Source of the DNA: Olivibacter sp036959255
GTDB lineage: Bacteria > Bacteroidota > Bacteroidia > Sphingobacteriales > Sphingobacteriaceae
Assembly (NCBI RefSeq): GCF_036959255.1
Contig: NZ_JAWMTI010000001.1
Coordinates: forward strand, 744,001 to 808,000
Direction of reading: 5' to 3'
Length of the DNA: 64,000 nucleotides
Every line of letters starts with the position of its first letter. Positions within the stretch are counted from its first letter, which is position 1. This document shows positions 37,672 to 47,484 of this stretch, one piece after another. The position numbers and the translations under genes are program-made. Below the pieces are notes generated by a model. The model was not told the origin of the DNA, made no database searches, and saw only the letters and a list, made by a program, of their open reading frames with translations.

Positions 37672-39441
37672 TTAATAACCATAATCCTGTGTTAGGTTCG
37701 GGTTGGCATCTATAGCGGTCTGTGGAATTGGAAATAGTTCGCTATGATTAGCCCTAAAAAGCTGAGCAACGTTCGTAATCCAACCATCTGTCAACGCTGC
37801 CATCCAATTTACTCTTATAAAGCCTTCAGGAGCGATTGCCGGACTCGCTTCATACAACGAATTCCCCCATACGACCTCCTGCTCAGTCGGTTTATAATAC
37901 ATATACTGTGGCAGCTGATCATAAGGGGCTACTTTGTTTTTCATTTTAGTAAGTACCTCTCGAACCGCTTGTATCTTCTGATCGATTAAATTCCAGCGGA
38001 TGAGGTCATACTTACGGATACCTTCCCCTCCAAACTCCAGATAACGCTCTTGTACCAAAGCCGTAAAAAAGTCTTCTTTAGTGTTTGGAATATCCCCAAT
38101 CATTGCTCCGTTGCCATCATAGGCTCGCATCCGAACTTCCTGTAATGCCATAATAGCGTCATTGCTTGGGCCATTTTGCAACTCATTCTCAGCCTCAGCA
38201 AACATCAATAATACATCTGAAAATCGAATTAGGGGCCAATTCAAACCTGTTGCCTGAATAGCGGAGGAAAGGCGCGGATTGATCCAATCCGAACGGAATT
38301 TCCCGCTGGTCATATTTAAAAGTGGTTGTACCTTTTTACTATAATCCGGATCATTATAATAGGGGGCACAAGTAACATCCCGTCGAGTATCCAACGAGTC
38401 AAACGCATAAAAATAAGCGGGTATAATTCTAATCTGACCATTACCCAGTAACGATGTATTCCCGGGAACATAAAACCGCGGGCCATCATAATACCCTAAA
38501 TTACTATCCGTTTCTCGTCCCATTGCTACTTCAAACAGAATTTCCCCATGAGGGTCAAGGGTATAAGCATCAATCCCTTCTTTGAATACCGCTTGAAAGC
38601 TTGGATTGAGCGTATGCTGCTCCCGATGTTGCATGAGTTCATAGCATTCATCTCGCGCAATCTGATAAAAAGACAGGTAATCGCCTGTTCGTTCCATACG
38701 GTTATTTCTGCGAAGGGAAAACCCGGCACGATATAGGGCCAATCTTGCTCGTAAAGCTTTTGCGGCCCCTTTCGTAATACGCTCGTCGTTACTGGCCTCC
38801 GTCCGCCAAGGTAGCAGCTCTTGTGCGGTTTTCAAGTCTGCAATCAAACGGGTATAAATCGTATCACGATCGACTTTCGGTAAGGTGAGCTCAACTTGGT
38901 CAGCTGCCGGTTCAAAAGGAGCCGGAATATCACCCCAATTGCGAATAAGCTCAAAATAAAACTGCGCCCTCAATGTAAGCGCTTCTCCGTACAACCTTTT
39001 TAACTCAAGCTGCTCCGATGCCGCCCCATTGCTGTATAGATCCATTGTAGGAATATTTTTTATACAAATATTGGCCCTTTCAACACCTGCATATAACTGT
39101 TCAAAAGGGCCGGCAAGCTGCGCATTGGTCGCTTGTAAATTATAGCGTGATAAATCTCGGGAGCTGTTATCCGGAGCAGCACCATTCAAAACACCAACCA
39201 TTTCATCGCTGTCATAAGGATACATCAGGCTCAGCCGGCTTCCATAGGCTTGTAGCCCGGATAAACGATCATACACACCCAAAACGGCACTTCTTGCATT
39301 GGGTACGTTGCTAAATACATAATTTTCACTGAATGCAGATGGCGGTTCCATATCCAAATACTTTTTGCATGAAAACAGCGATAAGGAAAGTACAAAAACA
39401 AGGATTGTTCCTTTTAAAAAAATCTTAGATAGCATGGTCAT
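37672..39441 (-). CDS. SusD/RagB family glycan-binding lipoprotein
   Basis: 589-residue outer-membrane lipoprotein that captures oligosaccharides at the cell surface and acts as lid of the SusC channel. The lipoprotein signal is clear (LVFVLSLSLFSCKKYLD, lipidated Cys near residue 26). TPR-like helices and the C-terminal SusD region follow, with the conserved LMFAEAENEL and FLEFGGEG-type segments (RYLEFGGEGIRKYDLIRWN). It starts 4 bp after the susC stop, so translation is probably coupled. Its glycan is inferred to be a pectin fragment from the neighbouring esterase and lyase. Confidence 0.95.
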   Translation of the reverse strand: MTMLSKIFLKGTILVFVLSLSLFSCKKYLDMEPPSAFSENYVFSNVPNARSAVLGVYDRLSGLQAYGSRLSLMYPYDSDEMVGVLNGAAPDNSSRDLSRYNLQATNAQLAGPFEQLYAGVERANICIKNIPTMDLYSNGAASEQLELKRLYGEALTLRAQFYFELIRNWGDIPAPFEPAADQVELTLPKVDRDTIYTRLIADLKTAQELLPWRTEASNDERITKGAAKALRARLALYRAGFSLRRNNRMERTGDYLSFYQIARDECYELMQHREQHTLNPSFQAVFKEGIDAYTLDPHGEILFEVAMGRETDSNLGYYDGPRFYVPGNTSLLGNGQIRIIPAYFYAFDSLDTRRDVTCAPYYNDPDYSKKVQPLLNMTSGKFRSDWINPRLSSAIQATGLNWPLIRFSDVLLMFAEAENELQNGPSNDAIMALQEVRMRAYDGNGAMIGDIPNTKEDFFTALVQERYLEFGGEGIRKYDLIRWNLIDQKIQAVREVLTKMKNKVAPYDQLPQYMYYKPTEQEVVWGNSLYEASPAIAPEGFIRVNWMAALTDGWITNVAQLFRANHSELFPIPQTAIDANPNLTQDYGY

Positions 39442-39445
39442 GATG

Positions 39446-42400
39446 TTAAAGCGTAAGATTAAGACCGATTATATATGTTTTACTTCTTGGGTAGGCGGAA
39501 TAATCAACTCCTGGCGTAGTAGGCACTGCTCTACGTGTATTCACCTCTGGATCATAGCCTGAATAATTGGTAAACACAGCCAAGTTATTCACCGTTCCAT
39601 ACACCCTTAACTTTTTTAGTTTGATTTTTTGAAGCACCCTATTGGGCAAACTATAACCAATGGTGATATTATTAATCCGTAAAAAAGACCCATCTTCCAT
39701 CGCCCAAGACGTTGGGTACCAAGCCCCGACACCACTGATAGGTATCCAGATGGAGGCATTTTGGTTTAGCGCGGCTAAGGCATCGGGTGCGATTCCTTTT
39801 ACCACCTGCTGCCCTCCCTCAGTTACAACCTGCTGTACCACCTGACCATTACCGTCGATCGTCTTCCAACGATCGTTCATAATTGCTAGGGAGTTTGAAT
39901 TGCTGCTATAGCCATTGGTAAATTCTATCTTGTTGGCATTGTAGATTTTGTTTCCATACACGAAATTCAAGAAAATGCTCATATCAAAATTCTTATAGGT
40001 GAATTGCTGAAATAATCCACCTGTAAATTTTGGCGTCGCATCGCCGATAATGGTTTTATCATTTTCATCTATGCGATTATTACCATCCAGATCTTTCAAT
40101 TTCATCCATCCGGGCTGGGCCGTACCGATTGCATTAGAAACATCTACCACGCCTTCTTTTAGTGTATAAATAGACGTCTCCGGATCATAATTAAAATCGT
40201 TCACCGAATAGAAGCCATCCGATACAAAGCCATACATGGTACCTACAGACTGACCAACTTGCACCACATAATCTGCCGGTTGTCCCGAAATACCAAAGCC
40301 CGAATATTCATAATAATAGGACTGGCTATTGGATAACTTATCGATTCGATTACGGTTAAAGGATAAATTGAATGCCGTATTCCAAGTAAAATTCTTATTG
40401 CTGATAGCCGTGGCATTGAGTTGAAATTCAATTCCTTTATTAGACGTATTTCCGATATTCTGTAACTGTGTTTTATAACCTGAGGTGGTCGGTATGGGTA
40501 CATTTAACAATAAATCGTTCACTTTATTGTGATAGGCATCAACGGTAAGTTGAATACGGGAATTGAATAACGCAAGGTCCAATCCAATATTTTTAGATAC
40601 CGTCGTTTCCCAAATCAAATCGCGATTCGCCAGGTCATTAACGGCCAATCCCGGCAAAATCTGTTCGTTTAAAGCGTATTTAGATCCAATACCAAAGATA
40701 TTCAAGAATAAATAATCGTCTATACGATCATTCCCTGCCGAGCCATAGCTGGCCCGTAGCTTCATGTCTGATATAACCGGTACATTTTTCAGGAATGGCT
40801 CATCTGAGAGTCTCCAGGCAATAGAACCGGAAGGAAAGAATCCCCAGCGTTTGTCGGACGCAAACCTAGACGAGGCATCAGCACGTATACTGAACGATGC
40901 CAAGTATTTATCTGCAAACGCATAATTTGTTCGATTGAAGAAAGAAACCGTACGTGTTTCTGAGTTATAGGTCTGTGGATAGGTGGGAATAACCGTACCG
41001 AGGCTTAATTGCGCCAAGGCTTTTTCGGCGCCAATACCCTCTGGAAAATAACGTAACTGATTCTCCGTTCTTTTGGAAGAAATGGTATAGAATTCATTTC
41101 CCAGGATCGCATCGATGTGATGTTGTTCACGCTGTATCTTGAAGGTTAACACATTGCTGTTATTAAAGCTGTTGCGTTCTGTGCCCAAGAGCGATACCAT
41201 GGGTAAACGTGCCCCTAAGGTTCTGGCTTTGGAAGTGATACCATCATCAAAACTATTAATGTCTTCATTTTGATAGTTAAAGCCTGCTGAAGAACGAAAT
41301 GAAAGCCAGTCGTTGAACACGTAATTGGCATAGCCATTCAGATTGGTAATCCGTGTATGCCTATTTCTGTATTGTGCATCACTTAATTGCACGGGATTAA
41401 TAATACCAAGTGCATTCCCTGTATTGGTCTCTTCGTAATAGGCTTCATCTAACTCTTCCTCTGATAAACCGCCAATAGTAAGCGGTCTATATTTTATCGT
41501 ATGCCGGAGCATATTATACGTAGACCCCGCTTCATCTGCGGTCCCGGCCCCATTTATTGTCCGATTATTATAACGCACATTAAAACCTATTTTCAACTTG
41601 GCGTTAATCTTGTTATCAAATCGAAAATTGAGCATTTTCCGATGAAAGTCTGAGTTAAGCATAATCCCTTCATCATCATTGCTGGTTAGGCTCAAGTTAT
41701 ACTGAATGGCCTCCGTACCACCTGTAATACTCAGGTTATGGGTCTGCATGAAGGCATCATTACCAAATGTTTTCTTTTGCCAATCCACAAAAGGCTCATT
41801 TTTATATTTTTCCAGTTCATCCCATTGGCCGTACATGGCCGCAAATCCCTCTTCCATGCTGGTATTTCCCCTTGTGCGTTCATACTGCCTGACCACGAAA
41901 TCATAAGGACGCATCACGTCCAACTTATTCGCAAGTTGCTTTAAACCAAAAATATTACTATAGCCTATTTCTGTTTTCATTTCCTTCCCCCCTTTCGTGG
42001 TGATAATGACCACGCCATTCGCACCACGTGCACCATAGATTGCCGTGGAGGAGGCATCTTTCAATACGTCAATCGAGGCGATATCTTGAGGAGATAAGCT
42101 GTTAAGCCCATCTTCGACCTGAATACCATCAATAATGTATAAGGGTGAGTTATCTTGGGTAATAGAACCTCCTCCCCGGATTTTCAATTGCACATTGGCA
42201 CCCGGAGAGCCTTCTGATGTTGTGACCTGCACACCGGCGAGTCTACCTGTAAGTGCCTCCGCGGCTGAGTTGATGGGAATATCCTTTAATTGTTTATCAT
42301 TCAGGGAAGAAACCGACCCGGTTAAATCTTTCCGACTTACGGTAGCATATCCGATTGCCACTACCTCATCCAGCATTACTTGGTCTTTTTTGAGTGCTAT

Positions 42401-42712
42401 CTGCAGTGTTTGCTGATCATTGATCGGTATCTCCTTTTGCAAATAGCCTGTTGACCTGGCTACCAAGACCGCATTATTCCCTTCGGGACGCGATAGCTGA
42501 AAATGTCCCTTCTCATCCGTTTGCGTGACCAAGGATGACCGGAGAAATAAGATGGTAACCCCCGCAAGCGGCTCTTTCGAATCGGCGTCCGTAACGGTTC
42601 CACGAATACTTTCACTCTGTTTTTTTTGTTCCTGTGCATATCCTTTCCCGTACAAAAGGAGCACTACGAGTAGCCCTAATAAAGCTGTTGGATAGGTTTT
42701 CTTTCTTTTCAT
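39446..42712 (-). CDS. SusC/RagA family TonB-linked outer-membrane transporter
   Basis: 1088-residue outer-membrane channel that imports oligosaccharides with TonB energy, paired with the SusD lipoprotein. The signal peptide is residues 1-26 (LLGLLVVLLLYGKGYAQ). A carboxypeptidase-like domain covers about 35-115 (IRGTVTDADSKEPLAG), then the TonB-box region MLDEVVAIGYATVSRKDLTG, which is the SusC signature, and a plug with LAGVQVTTSEGSPGANVQLKI split by short gaps and SSTAIYGARGANGVVIITTK. A 22-strand barrel follows, ending YIIGLNLTL. It is the first gene of the pectin operon. No regulator (HTCS, AraC or sigma/anti-sigma pair) lies next to it. Confidence 0.96.
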   Translation of the reverse strand: MKRKKTYPTALLGLLVVLLLYGKGYAQEQKKQSESIRGTVTDADSKEPLAGVTILFLRSSLVTQTDEKGHFQLSRPEGNNAVLVARSTGYLQKEIPINDQQTLQIALKKDQVMLDEVVAIGYATVSRKDLTGSVSSLNDKQLKDIPINSAAEALTGRLAGVQVTTSEGSPGANVQLKIRGGGSITQDNSPLYIIDGIQVEDGLNSLSPQDIASIDVLKDASSTAIYGARGANGVVIITTKGGKEMKTEIGYSNIFGLKQLANKLDVMRPYDFVVRQYERTRGNTSMEEGFAAMYGQWDELEKYKNEPFVDWQKKTFGNDAFMQTHNLSITGGTEAIQYNLSLTSNDDEGIMLNSDFHRKMLNFRFDNKINAKLKIGFNVRYNNRTINGAGTADEAGSTYNMLRHTIKYRPLTIGGLSEEELDEAYYEETNTGNALGIINPVQLSDAQYRNRHTRITNLNGYANYVFNDWLSFRSSAGFNYQNEDINSFDDGITSKARTLGARLPMVSLLGTERNSFNNSNVLTFKIQREQHHIDAILGNEFYTISSKRTENQLRYFPEGIGAEKALAQLSLGTVIPTYPQTYNSETRTVSFFNRTNYAFADKYLASFSIRADASSRFASDKRWGFFPSGSIAWRLSDEPFLKNVPVISDMKLRASYGSAGNDRIDDYLFLNIFGIGSKYALNEQILPGLAVNDLANRDLIWETTVSKNIGLDLALFNSRIQLTVDAYHNKVNDLLLNVPIPTTSGYKTQLQNIGNTSNKGIEFQLNATAISNKNFTWNTAFNLSFNRNRIDKLSNSQSYYYEYSGFGISGQPADYVVQVGQSVGTMYGFVSDGFYSVNDFNYDPETSIYTLKEGVVDVSNAIGTAQPGWMKLKDLDGNNRIDENDKTIIGDATPKFTGGLFQQFTYKNFDMSIFLNFVYGNKIYNANKIEFTNGYSSNSNSLAIMNDRWKTIDGNGQVVQQVVTEGGQQVVKGIAPDALAALNQNASIWIPISGVGAWYPTSWAMEDGSFLRINNITIGYSLPNRVLQKIKLKKLRVYGTVNNLAVFTNYSGYDPEVNTRRAVPTTPGVDYSAYPRSKTYIIGLNLTL

Positions 42713-42917
42713 AATTTAAACAGTAGGTTTTTCCGCTACTAATAGGAAGCGGATAACACGACCCCGAGTTTATATTGGTAAAATTGGTTGCCTTAAGGAA
42801 TATCAAGCAATTTATACTCCTTGTGTTCCAAAAATATCAGTTAACTCCATTGCTTATATGAAAATGATTAACCTATTAACGAGAACGTTGCCGAAAATGA
42901 ATATATCAAGCCAAAAC

Positions 42918-42954
42918 TGTCCGAATACGGACACTGGTTGTCCGAATATGGACA
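42918..42954 (+). promoter_or_regulatory. Tandem palindromic activator sites upstream of permease 5
   Basis: TGTCCGAATACGGACA (42918-42933, perfect 6-4-6 palindrome) and TGTCCGAATATGGACA (42939-42954, one mismatch) start 21 bp apart. The layout matches that before permeases 3, 6 and 9, with C in the third arm position in place of T or A. Confidence 0.72.
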
Positions 42955-43004
42955 ATGGCTGGAACAGTAATCGCTTTAATGGTTAAATAAGGCCTTTTTG
43001 ACGA

Positions 43005-43020
43005 TGGCAAAAAAGTTGTA
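43005..43020 (+). promoter_or_regulatory. Sigma-54-type promoter of permease 5
   Basis: TGGCAAAAAAGTTGTA has GG (43006-43007), ten bases, then GT (43018-43019). The TGGCA -24 box and TTG of the -12 box fit the consensus TGGCAC-N5-TTGC well. RNA start is predicted near 43030. Confidence 0.65.
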
Positions 43021-43099
43021 TAACGACAAATTGTAAGCTATTTGATAAAAAAATCATCCGCAAGGTGGATAGCTGAAATACCGCTGAAAAACAAATCAT

Positions 43100-45514
43100 A
43101 TGTTTAAAAACTATATAAAAATTGCTTGGCGAAATTTGTTACGATACAAATTCGTTTCCTTCATCAACCTGTTTGGATTGAGTGTAGGAATCACCTGTTG
43201 TTTGCTCATCGCTTTGTATGTATTAGATGAGTTGCGTTATGACCGCTATAACAGCAAAGCCGACCGAATTTATCGAGTGGAACGAACGTTCTTAAATTCG
43301 GAGAGCAAAAGCACCTCCTTAGAACTGGGTGCTGTTGCACCGCCCGTTGGCCCTTTACTACAAAATGATTTTAAGGACATCCAAACAATGACCAGTATGC
43401 TTCCTCTCGGAGGAATGACTTTTCAGTACCAGGACAAAATATTCAATGAAGAGAATGTATACTGCACGGATGAAAATCTTTTTAAGATTTTTGATTTTAC
43501 AGTAACTAAAGGGGATCCAAAAACAGCGCTACGAGAGCCCTATTCCATTATGCTTTCCGAAGAAATGGCCAAAAAATACTTTGGAACGGAAAATCCGTTA
43601 AACAAGTTATTAAAAATTGATCAAAAACTAACGGGCACGGTAACGGGGGTTTATAAATCGCTTCCCTCGGATGCACATTGGCATCCCAATGTGATGGTTT
43701 CTTTTTCTACACTAAGAGATACCGCTGTATACGGTGAAGAACAACTTCGTACAAATTGGGGAAATAACGCCTTTTATACGTACGTTTTGCTGCCTAAAGA
43801 TTACGATGCCAACAAACTGGAAGTACAATTCCCCGCTTTTTTAAATAGACATATTCCCGGTGCCGATAATAAAGCCCAAGAGTGGACTTTTCTTTCGTTA
43901 AGAAAACTAACGGACATACATCTTCATTCCCATAAGGATTCTGAATTGGAAGAGAATGGCGACATCAAGCGGGTTTATATTTTTTCTATAATAGGTCTTT
44001 TTATTCTATTGATTGCTTGTATCAATTACATGAATCTATCCACTGCCCGCTCTGCGCTACGTGCAAAAGAAATTGGAATCCGAAAAGTTGTTGGGGCAGA
44101 GAAAACAGAATTGATTTATCAGTTTTTAAGTGAAAGTGTTCTGCTCTGCTTGCTCGCCTCCTTGATCTCTATTGTATTAACAGGTATGGCGTTATCCGGA
44201 TTAAATCTACTGGCAGGAAAGGCCTTTACGGTAGCACATTTATTACAGCCTCCTATTTTAATTGGCATAATCACACTCCCTCTCATTATCGGTGTGCTAT
44301 CCGGTATTTATCCGGCCCTGTTTCTTTCCGGTTTCAAGCCCATCAGCGTATTGAAAGGTATTTTCAAAACAGGTGAAAACACATTTTCTCTCCGAAAGGC
44401 ACTTGTCGTGTTTCAATTTTCTATTTCCATTATACTGATCGTTGGTACCCTGATCGTATTCAGGCAACTCCAATACATCCAAAACAAAAGTTTAGGTTTT
44501 AATAAAGAACAGATTGTAGTTCTTAACAACAACCAAGGGCTGGATGGTACTTTTCAGTCTTTTAAAACCAGCCTATTGGCTAATCCGAACGTTAAGGAAG
44601 TAGGAAGATCCAGTCGAATCCCGTCAGGAAGATTATTAGACGCGGCCGGCTCACAGATCAATTTAGGAAATGGCTTAGCCCCGTCCAAGGCAGATATCAA
44701 ATATGTACGTAGCGATGCCGGCTTTATCCCTGCTTATGGAATCCATATGATTACCGGTAGAAATTTTCACGCCGATAATAATCGGGATACCTCTTCCTTT
44801 ATTCTGAACGAAGCTGCAATTCGTGTTTTAGGTTTAACGCCAGAAGAAGCAATCGGCAAACCTTTTAAATACGACGCTAGAGTAGGGCAAATTGTCGGGA
44901 TCATGAACAATTTCAATTTTGAATCTTTGCACCAACGCATTCTACCTTTGGTTTTATTTAATTCCGCTAATGAGAATGATTACGGCCGAATTTCGGTGAA
45001 GATTAACGGAAATGTTCAACAGGCTGTGGAACACCTGCAAGCAGTCTGGGAAAAATATCTGCCCGAAGCACCTTTTACCTATATTTTTTTGGATGATCGT
45101 TTTGCCAATTTATATAAAGCAGAACGGCAACAACAAGTAATTTTCACCCTATTCTCCTGTATTGCCATTGCCATTGCCTGTTTAGGATTGTTCGGTCTTT
45201 CCGCTTTTACCATCACGCAACGCGTCAAAGAAATAGGTATTCGGAAGGTATTAGGTGCCAGCACCGCAACGCTTGTTCGCCTGCTTTCTGCCGATTTTTT
45301 ACGTCTGGTACTCATTGCAGCTATTATTGCATTCCCCTTGGCCTGGTATGTTATGAGCAATTGGTTAAACGACTTTGCCTACCGCATTGAGATAGAATGG
45401 TGGATATTTGGCTTTGCTTTAATCATGGCACTGATCATCGCTTTTTTTACGATCAGCTTTCAAGCGATTAAGGCCGCAATGGCCAATCCGGTGAATAGTT
45501 TGCGCAATGAGTGA
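43100..45514 (+). CDS. FtsX/MacB-like ABC transporter permease (permease 5)
   Basis: 804-residue permease forming a single-gene block between the pectin operon and the acyltransferase. Starts MFKNYIKIAWRNLLRYKF. First FtsX module: INYMNLSTARSALRAKEIG then IRKVVGA; second: RVKEIGIRKVLGASTAT. Ends NPVNSLRNE. The first periplasmic domain has EMAKKYFGTENPLN. It has its own tandem palindromes and sigma-54-like promoter, with perfect palindromic arms in site 1. The sequence after the stop has TTAGTTATTGGTTATCGG, a half copy of the intergenic hairpin repeat. The acyltransferase gene converges on it. Confidence 0.93.
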   Translation: MFKNYIKIAWRNLLRYKFVSFINLFGLSVGITCCLLIALYVLDELRYDRYNSKADRIYRVERTFLNSESKSTSLELGAVAPPVGPLLQNDFKDIQTMTSMLPLGGMTFQYQDKIFNEENVYCTDENLFKIFDFTVTKGDPKTALREPYSIMLSEEMAKKYFGTENPLNKLLKIDQKLTGTVTGVYKSLPSDAHWHPNVMVSFSTLRDTAVYGEEQLRTNWGNNAFYTYVLLPKDYDANKLEVQFPAFLNRHIPGADNKAQEWTFLSLRKLTDIHLHSHKDSELEENGDIKRVYIFSIIGLFILLIACINYMNLSTARSALRAKEIGIRKVVGAEKTELIYQFLSESVLLCLLASLISIVLTGMALSGLNLLAGKAFTVAHLLQPPILIGIITLPLIIGVLSGIYPALFLSGFKPISVLKGIFKTGENTFSLRKALVVFQFSISIILIVGTLIVFRQLQYIQNKSLGFNKEQIVVLNNNQGLDGTFQSFKTSLLANPNVKEVGRSSRIPSGRLLDAAGSQINLGNGLAPSKADIKYVRSDAGFIPAYGIHMITGRNFHADNNRDTSSFILNEAAIRVLGLTPEEAIGKPFKYDARVGQIVGIMNNFNFESLHQRILPLVLFNSANENDYGRISVKINGNVQQAVEHLQAVWEKYLPEAPFTYIFLDDRFANLYKAERQQQVIFTLFSCIAIAIACLGLFGLSAFTITQRVKEIGIRKVLGASTATLVRLLSADFLRLVLIAAIIAFPLAWYVMSNWLNDFAYRIEIEWWIFGFALIMALIIAFFTISFQAIKAAMANPVNSLRNE

Positions 45515-45560
45515 ATTTAGTTATTGGTTATCGGTTCTTAGTTGTTGGGCAGAAGAAAGG
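45515..45560. repeat. Half copy of the intergenic repeat after permease 5
   Basis: TTTAGTTATTGGTTATCGG directly after the stop codon matches the left arm of the hairpin repeats. A complementary arm is not visible before the convergent acyltransferase gene. Confidence 0.4.
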
Positions 45561-45627
45561 CCGCACCGTAAGAGGGATAAGCTACTTGAACGAAACATCA
45601 AAAATAGAAAGCAGGAAATACTTACTT

Positions 45628-46674
45628 TCATTTTAACCCAAATAGTAACCTGATGAAAGCTATTCTTCTGATAAAGAATTCATAAGTTAGGAAACAACCG
45701 ATTATCGTAGCGAGCAAAACCAAAACAAATTGAATACGTACGTCTATAGCCAATGGAAAGATAAAATAAGATCCAAGGTAAAGAAAAATCATATGAAGTA
45801 TGTAAAATGGGTACGCCGCACGACTTAAATAGCGAAGTAGGCTACTGGGATGGTTGAAATATTTGTACGCAAATGCAAAAAATGAAACAATCCAGCAATT
45901 CGACTCAATAGACAGCATATAGGTCGGCGCTGAAGACTGAAAATAAGTAATCCTTATTATAAAAAAGGTTACTGCAAACGCAAGAAACAGCCATCGCCAC
46001 TTTAGAATCATAGGCCAAAAGGTAACACCACATGAGACAAAGCAAAACCCGAAGAAGAACGCCAGTAACCCCAGAACGAAACCATGCCATGTCATCGCAT
46101 ACATTTCAAAGGGCATCGGATCAATCAACAAAACTTCCGCGATAAATACGCCCATCATTAATAGTATGCCCAGTGGACTGCTAAATATCTTTTTCATCCA
46201 ACGCATTAGCTGACCATGTTCCTGCCGCTTTAAATAGAAAAAAATCGGCGCGAACACGATAACATAAACAAAAAGGTTACCAAGAAACCACAGGTGCCCT
46301 GGCCCGGGTAAATAGGCTATATCAAAATGATAATACCTTTGCCATATATAAATATGGAGAGGAACAATCAATAGCACCCCAAAAAGAAACGGAAGCAGGA
46401 TTCTTTTGGCTCTCTCCAGCAAAAGTTGTTTCCAGCTTCTATTTCTAATGGCAAAATAAACACCCATGCCTGACACATAAAATAAAAGTGGTATCCGCCA
46501 TACATTCATCATGCTCATGGGAATCCACAAGGCATCCCATGATTTTTCATTCGTTATAAAGCCGATCATCATCCCCCAAGGCTGAAAACCGATTGCTACA
46601 TGATATATTAAGAGCAATGCGATCGCGATGACACGCATCCAATCAATATCATATCTTCTATCTAATACGGGCAT
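45628..46674 (-). CDS. Membrane acyltransferase, acyltransferase 3 family
   Basis: 348-residue integral membrane protein with about ten hydrophobic helices. The N-terminus RRYDIDWMRVIAIALLLIYH matches the acyltransferase 3 (OatA/WecH-like) family, where the R and H of this first helix are conserved for acyl transfer. LWFLGNLFVYVIVFAPIFF is the typical internal helix. Such enzymes acylate sugars or glucans at the membrane. The ankyrin gene is 23 bp upstream on the same strand and probably cotranscribed. Acceptor unknown. Confidence 0.88.
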   Translation of the reverse strand: MPVLDRRYDIDWMRVIAIALLLIYHVAIGFQPWGMMIGFITNEKSWDALWIPMSMMNVWRIPLLFYVSGMGVYFAIRNRSWKQLLLERAKRILLPFLFGVLLIVPLHIYIWQRYYHFDIAYLPGPGHLWFLGNLFVYVIVFAPIFFYLKRQEHGQLMRWMKKIFSSPLGILLMMGVFIAEVLLIDPMPFEMYAMTWHGFVLGLLAFFFGFCFVSCGVTFWPMILKWRWLFLAFAVTFFIIRITYFQSSAPTYMLSIESNCWIVSFFAFAYKYFNHPSSLLRYLSRAAYPFYILHMIFLYLGSYFIFPLAIDVRIQFVLVLLATIIGCFLTYEFFIRRIAFIRLLFGLK

Positions 46675-46697
46675 ATCCTTTCTCTTTGTTTTGTTTA

Positions 46698-47288
46698 TTA
46701 TTTCAGTTGGGCGGCTATCTCCGGCCGAATTTTTTCGAGATATGCGTAATCTAACTTCAATCCAAAAGGCTTAAGCATTTTACCCATCATATCATAGGTG
46801 CTCTTGACTTCGCTGAAGGGTGCTGCTACTGATGCGTAAGCCGTAGCTCCATATTTATTCTTTATTGTTTTATCAGCTCCATTATCCAATAACGTTTTGA
46901 CAATATGAGGCCGACCAAAAAATGCGGCCGTAATAAGTGCAGTGGATCCCTCCTTATTCTGAAAATTCAGATCTGCTCCTGCGTCGATTAATAGCTTCAC
47001 CATTTCCGGCTTATCAAATAATGCTGCGGATATTAGCGGACTCGATCCTCCATAAGGGTCTTTCTTATTTAGATCTGTTCCCGCATCGATATGCTGCTGA
47101 ACAGCTTCCAGATCTCCCGTTATAATCGCTGTGTGGATATCAATTTTGGGAGCTGCTACCTTGTCCTTAACATCAACAGACTTTCCCTTTTGGTTAGAAC
47201 CGTCCTGACATCCAGTCATAATAAACAAGGCTATTAAAAAGGATAATGTAGAGACTACTTTCGATGAATTTCTTTCTTTCGTTTTCAT
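46698..47288 (-). CDS. Ankyrin-repeat lipoprotein
   Basis: 196-residue lipoprotein. The signal peptide ends at IALFIMTGCQDG with the lipidated Cys near residue 27. Residues about 50-150 are three to four ankyrin repeats: DIHTAIITGDLEAVQQHIDAG, PLISAALFDKPEMVKLLIDAG and ALITAAFFGRPHIVKTLLDNG, each with the TALxxAA-type core. Periplasmic ankyrin proteins in bacteria are often immunity proteins or partners of secreted enzymes; no such partner is obvious here. It is divergent from the AraC/TolB/TPR regulator, sharing a 196-bp promoter region with tandem repeats, and the acyltransferase gene follows 23 bp downstream. Confidence 0.88.
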   Translation of the reverse strand: MKTKERNSSKVVSTLSFLIALFIMTGCQDGSNQKGKSVDVKDKVAAPKIDIHTAIITGDLEAVQQHIDAGTDLNKKDPYGGSSPLISAALFDKPEMVKLLIDAGADLNFQNKEGSTALITAAFFGRPHIVKTLLDNGADKTIKNKYGATAYASVAAPFSEVKSTYDMMGKMLKPFGLKLDYAYLEKIRPEIAAQLK

Positions 47289-47397
47289 GATGTTTGGTAT
47301 TCGTTTTTTTCGATTTTTTTATGTTGTAAAGATCGTTCCAGTTCACAGGACGCACCAAATAACCATGCGGATAAAATCATCAAGTTTAGAGATGACA

Positions 47398-47458
47398 ATA
47401 TAAATTATGATGAATCGATATAAATTATGATGCATAATCGTCCAAATAGGTATATTTG
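47398..47458 (+). promoter_or_regulatory. Tandem 15-bp direct repeats and -7 element in the divergent promoter region
   Basis: ATATAAATTATGATG occurs twice exactly (47398-47412 and 47418-47432), 20 bp apart, and is followed by the -7 element TATATTTG (47451-47458), 27 bp before the regulator start. Direct repeats two helical turns apart beside the -33 region are typical AraC-family binding sites. They could serve autoregulation or control of the divergent ankyrin-acyltransferase operon. Confidence 0.65.
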
Positions 47459-47484
47459 ATCTAGCGAAAATAAGATGTAAACCA

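Larger units (their letters stand above)
42713..43099. promoter_or_regulatory. 387-bp divergent region between susC and permease 5
   Basis: No gene is seen. The susC-side half (42713-42890) must hold the pectin operon promoter, but I could not assign a clear -7 box. The permease-side half holds the tandem palindromes and sigma-54-type promoter listed separately, and at 43069-43082 the leader 14-mer ATAGCTGAAATACC that also precedes permease 2. Confidence 0.5.
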
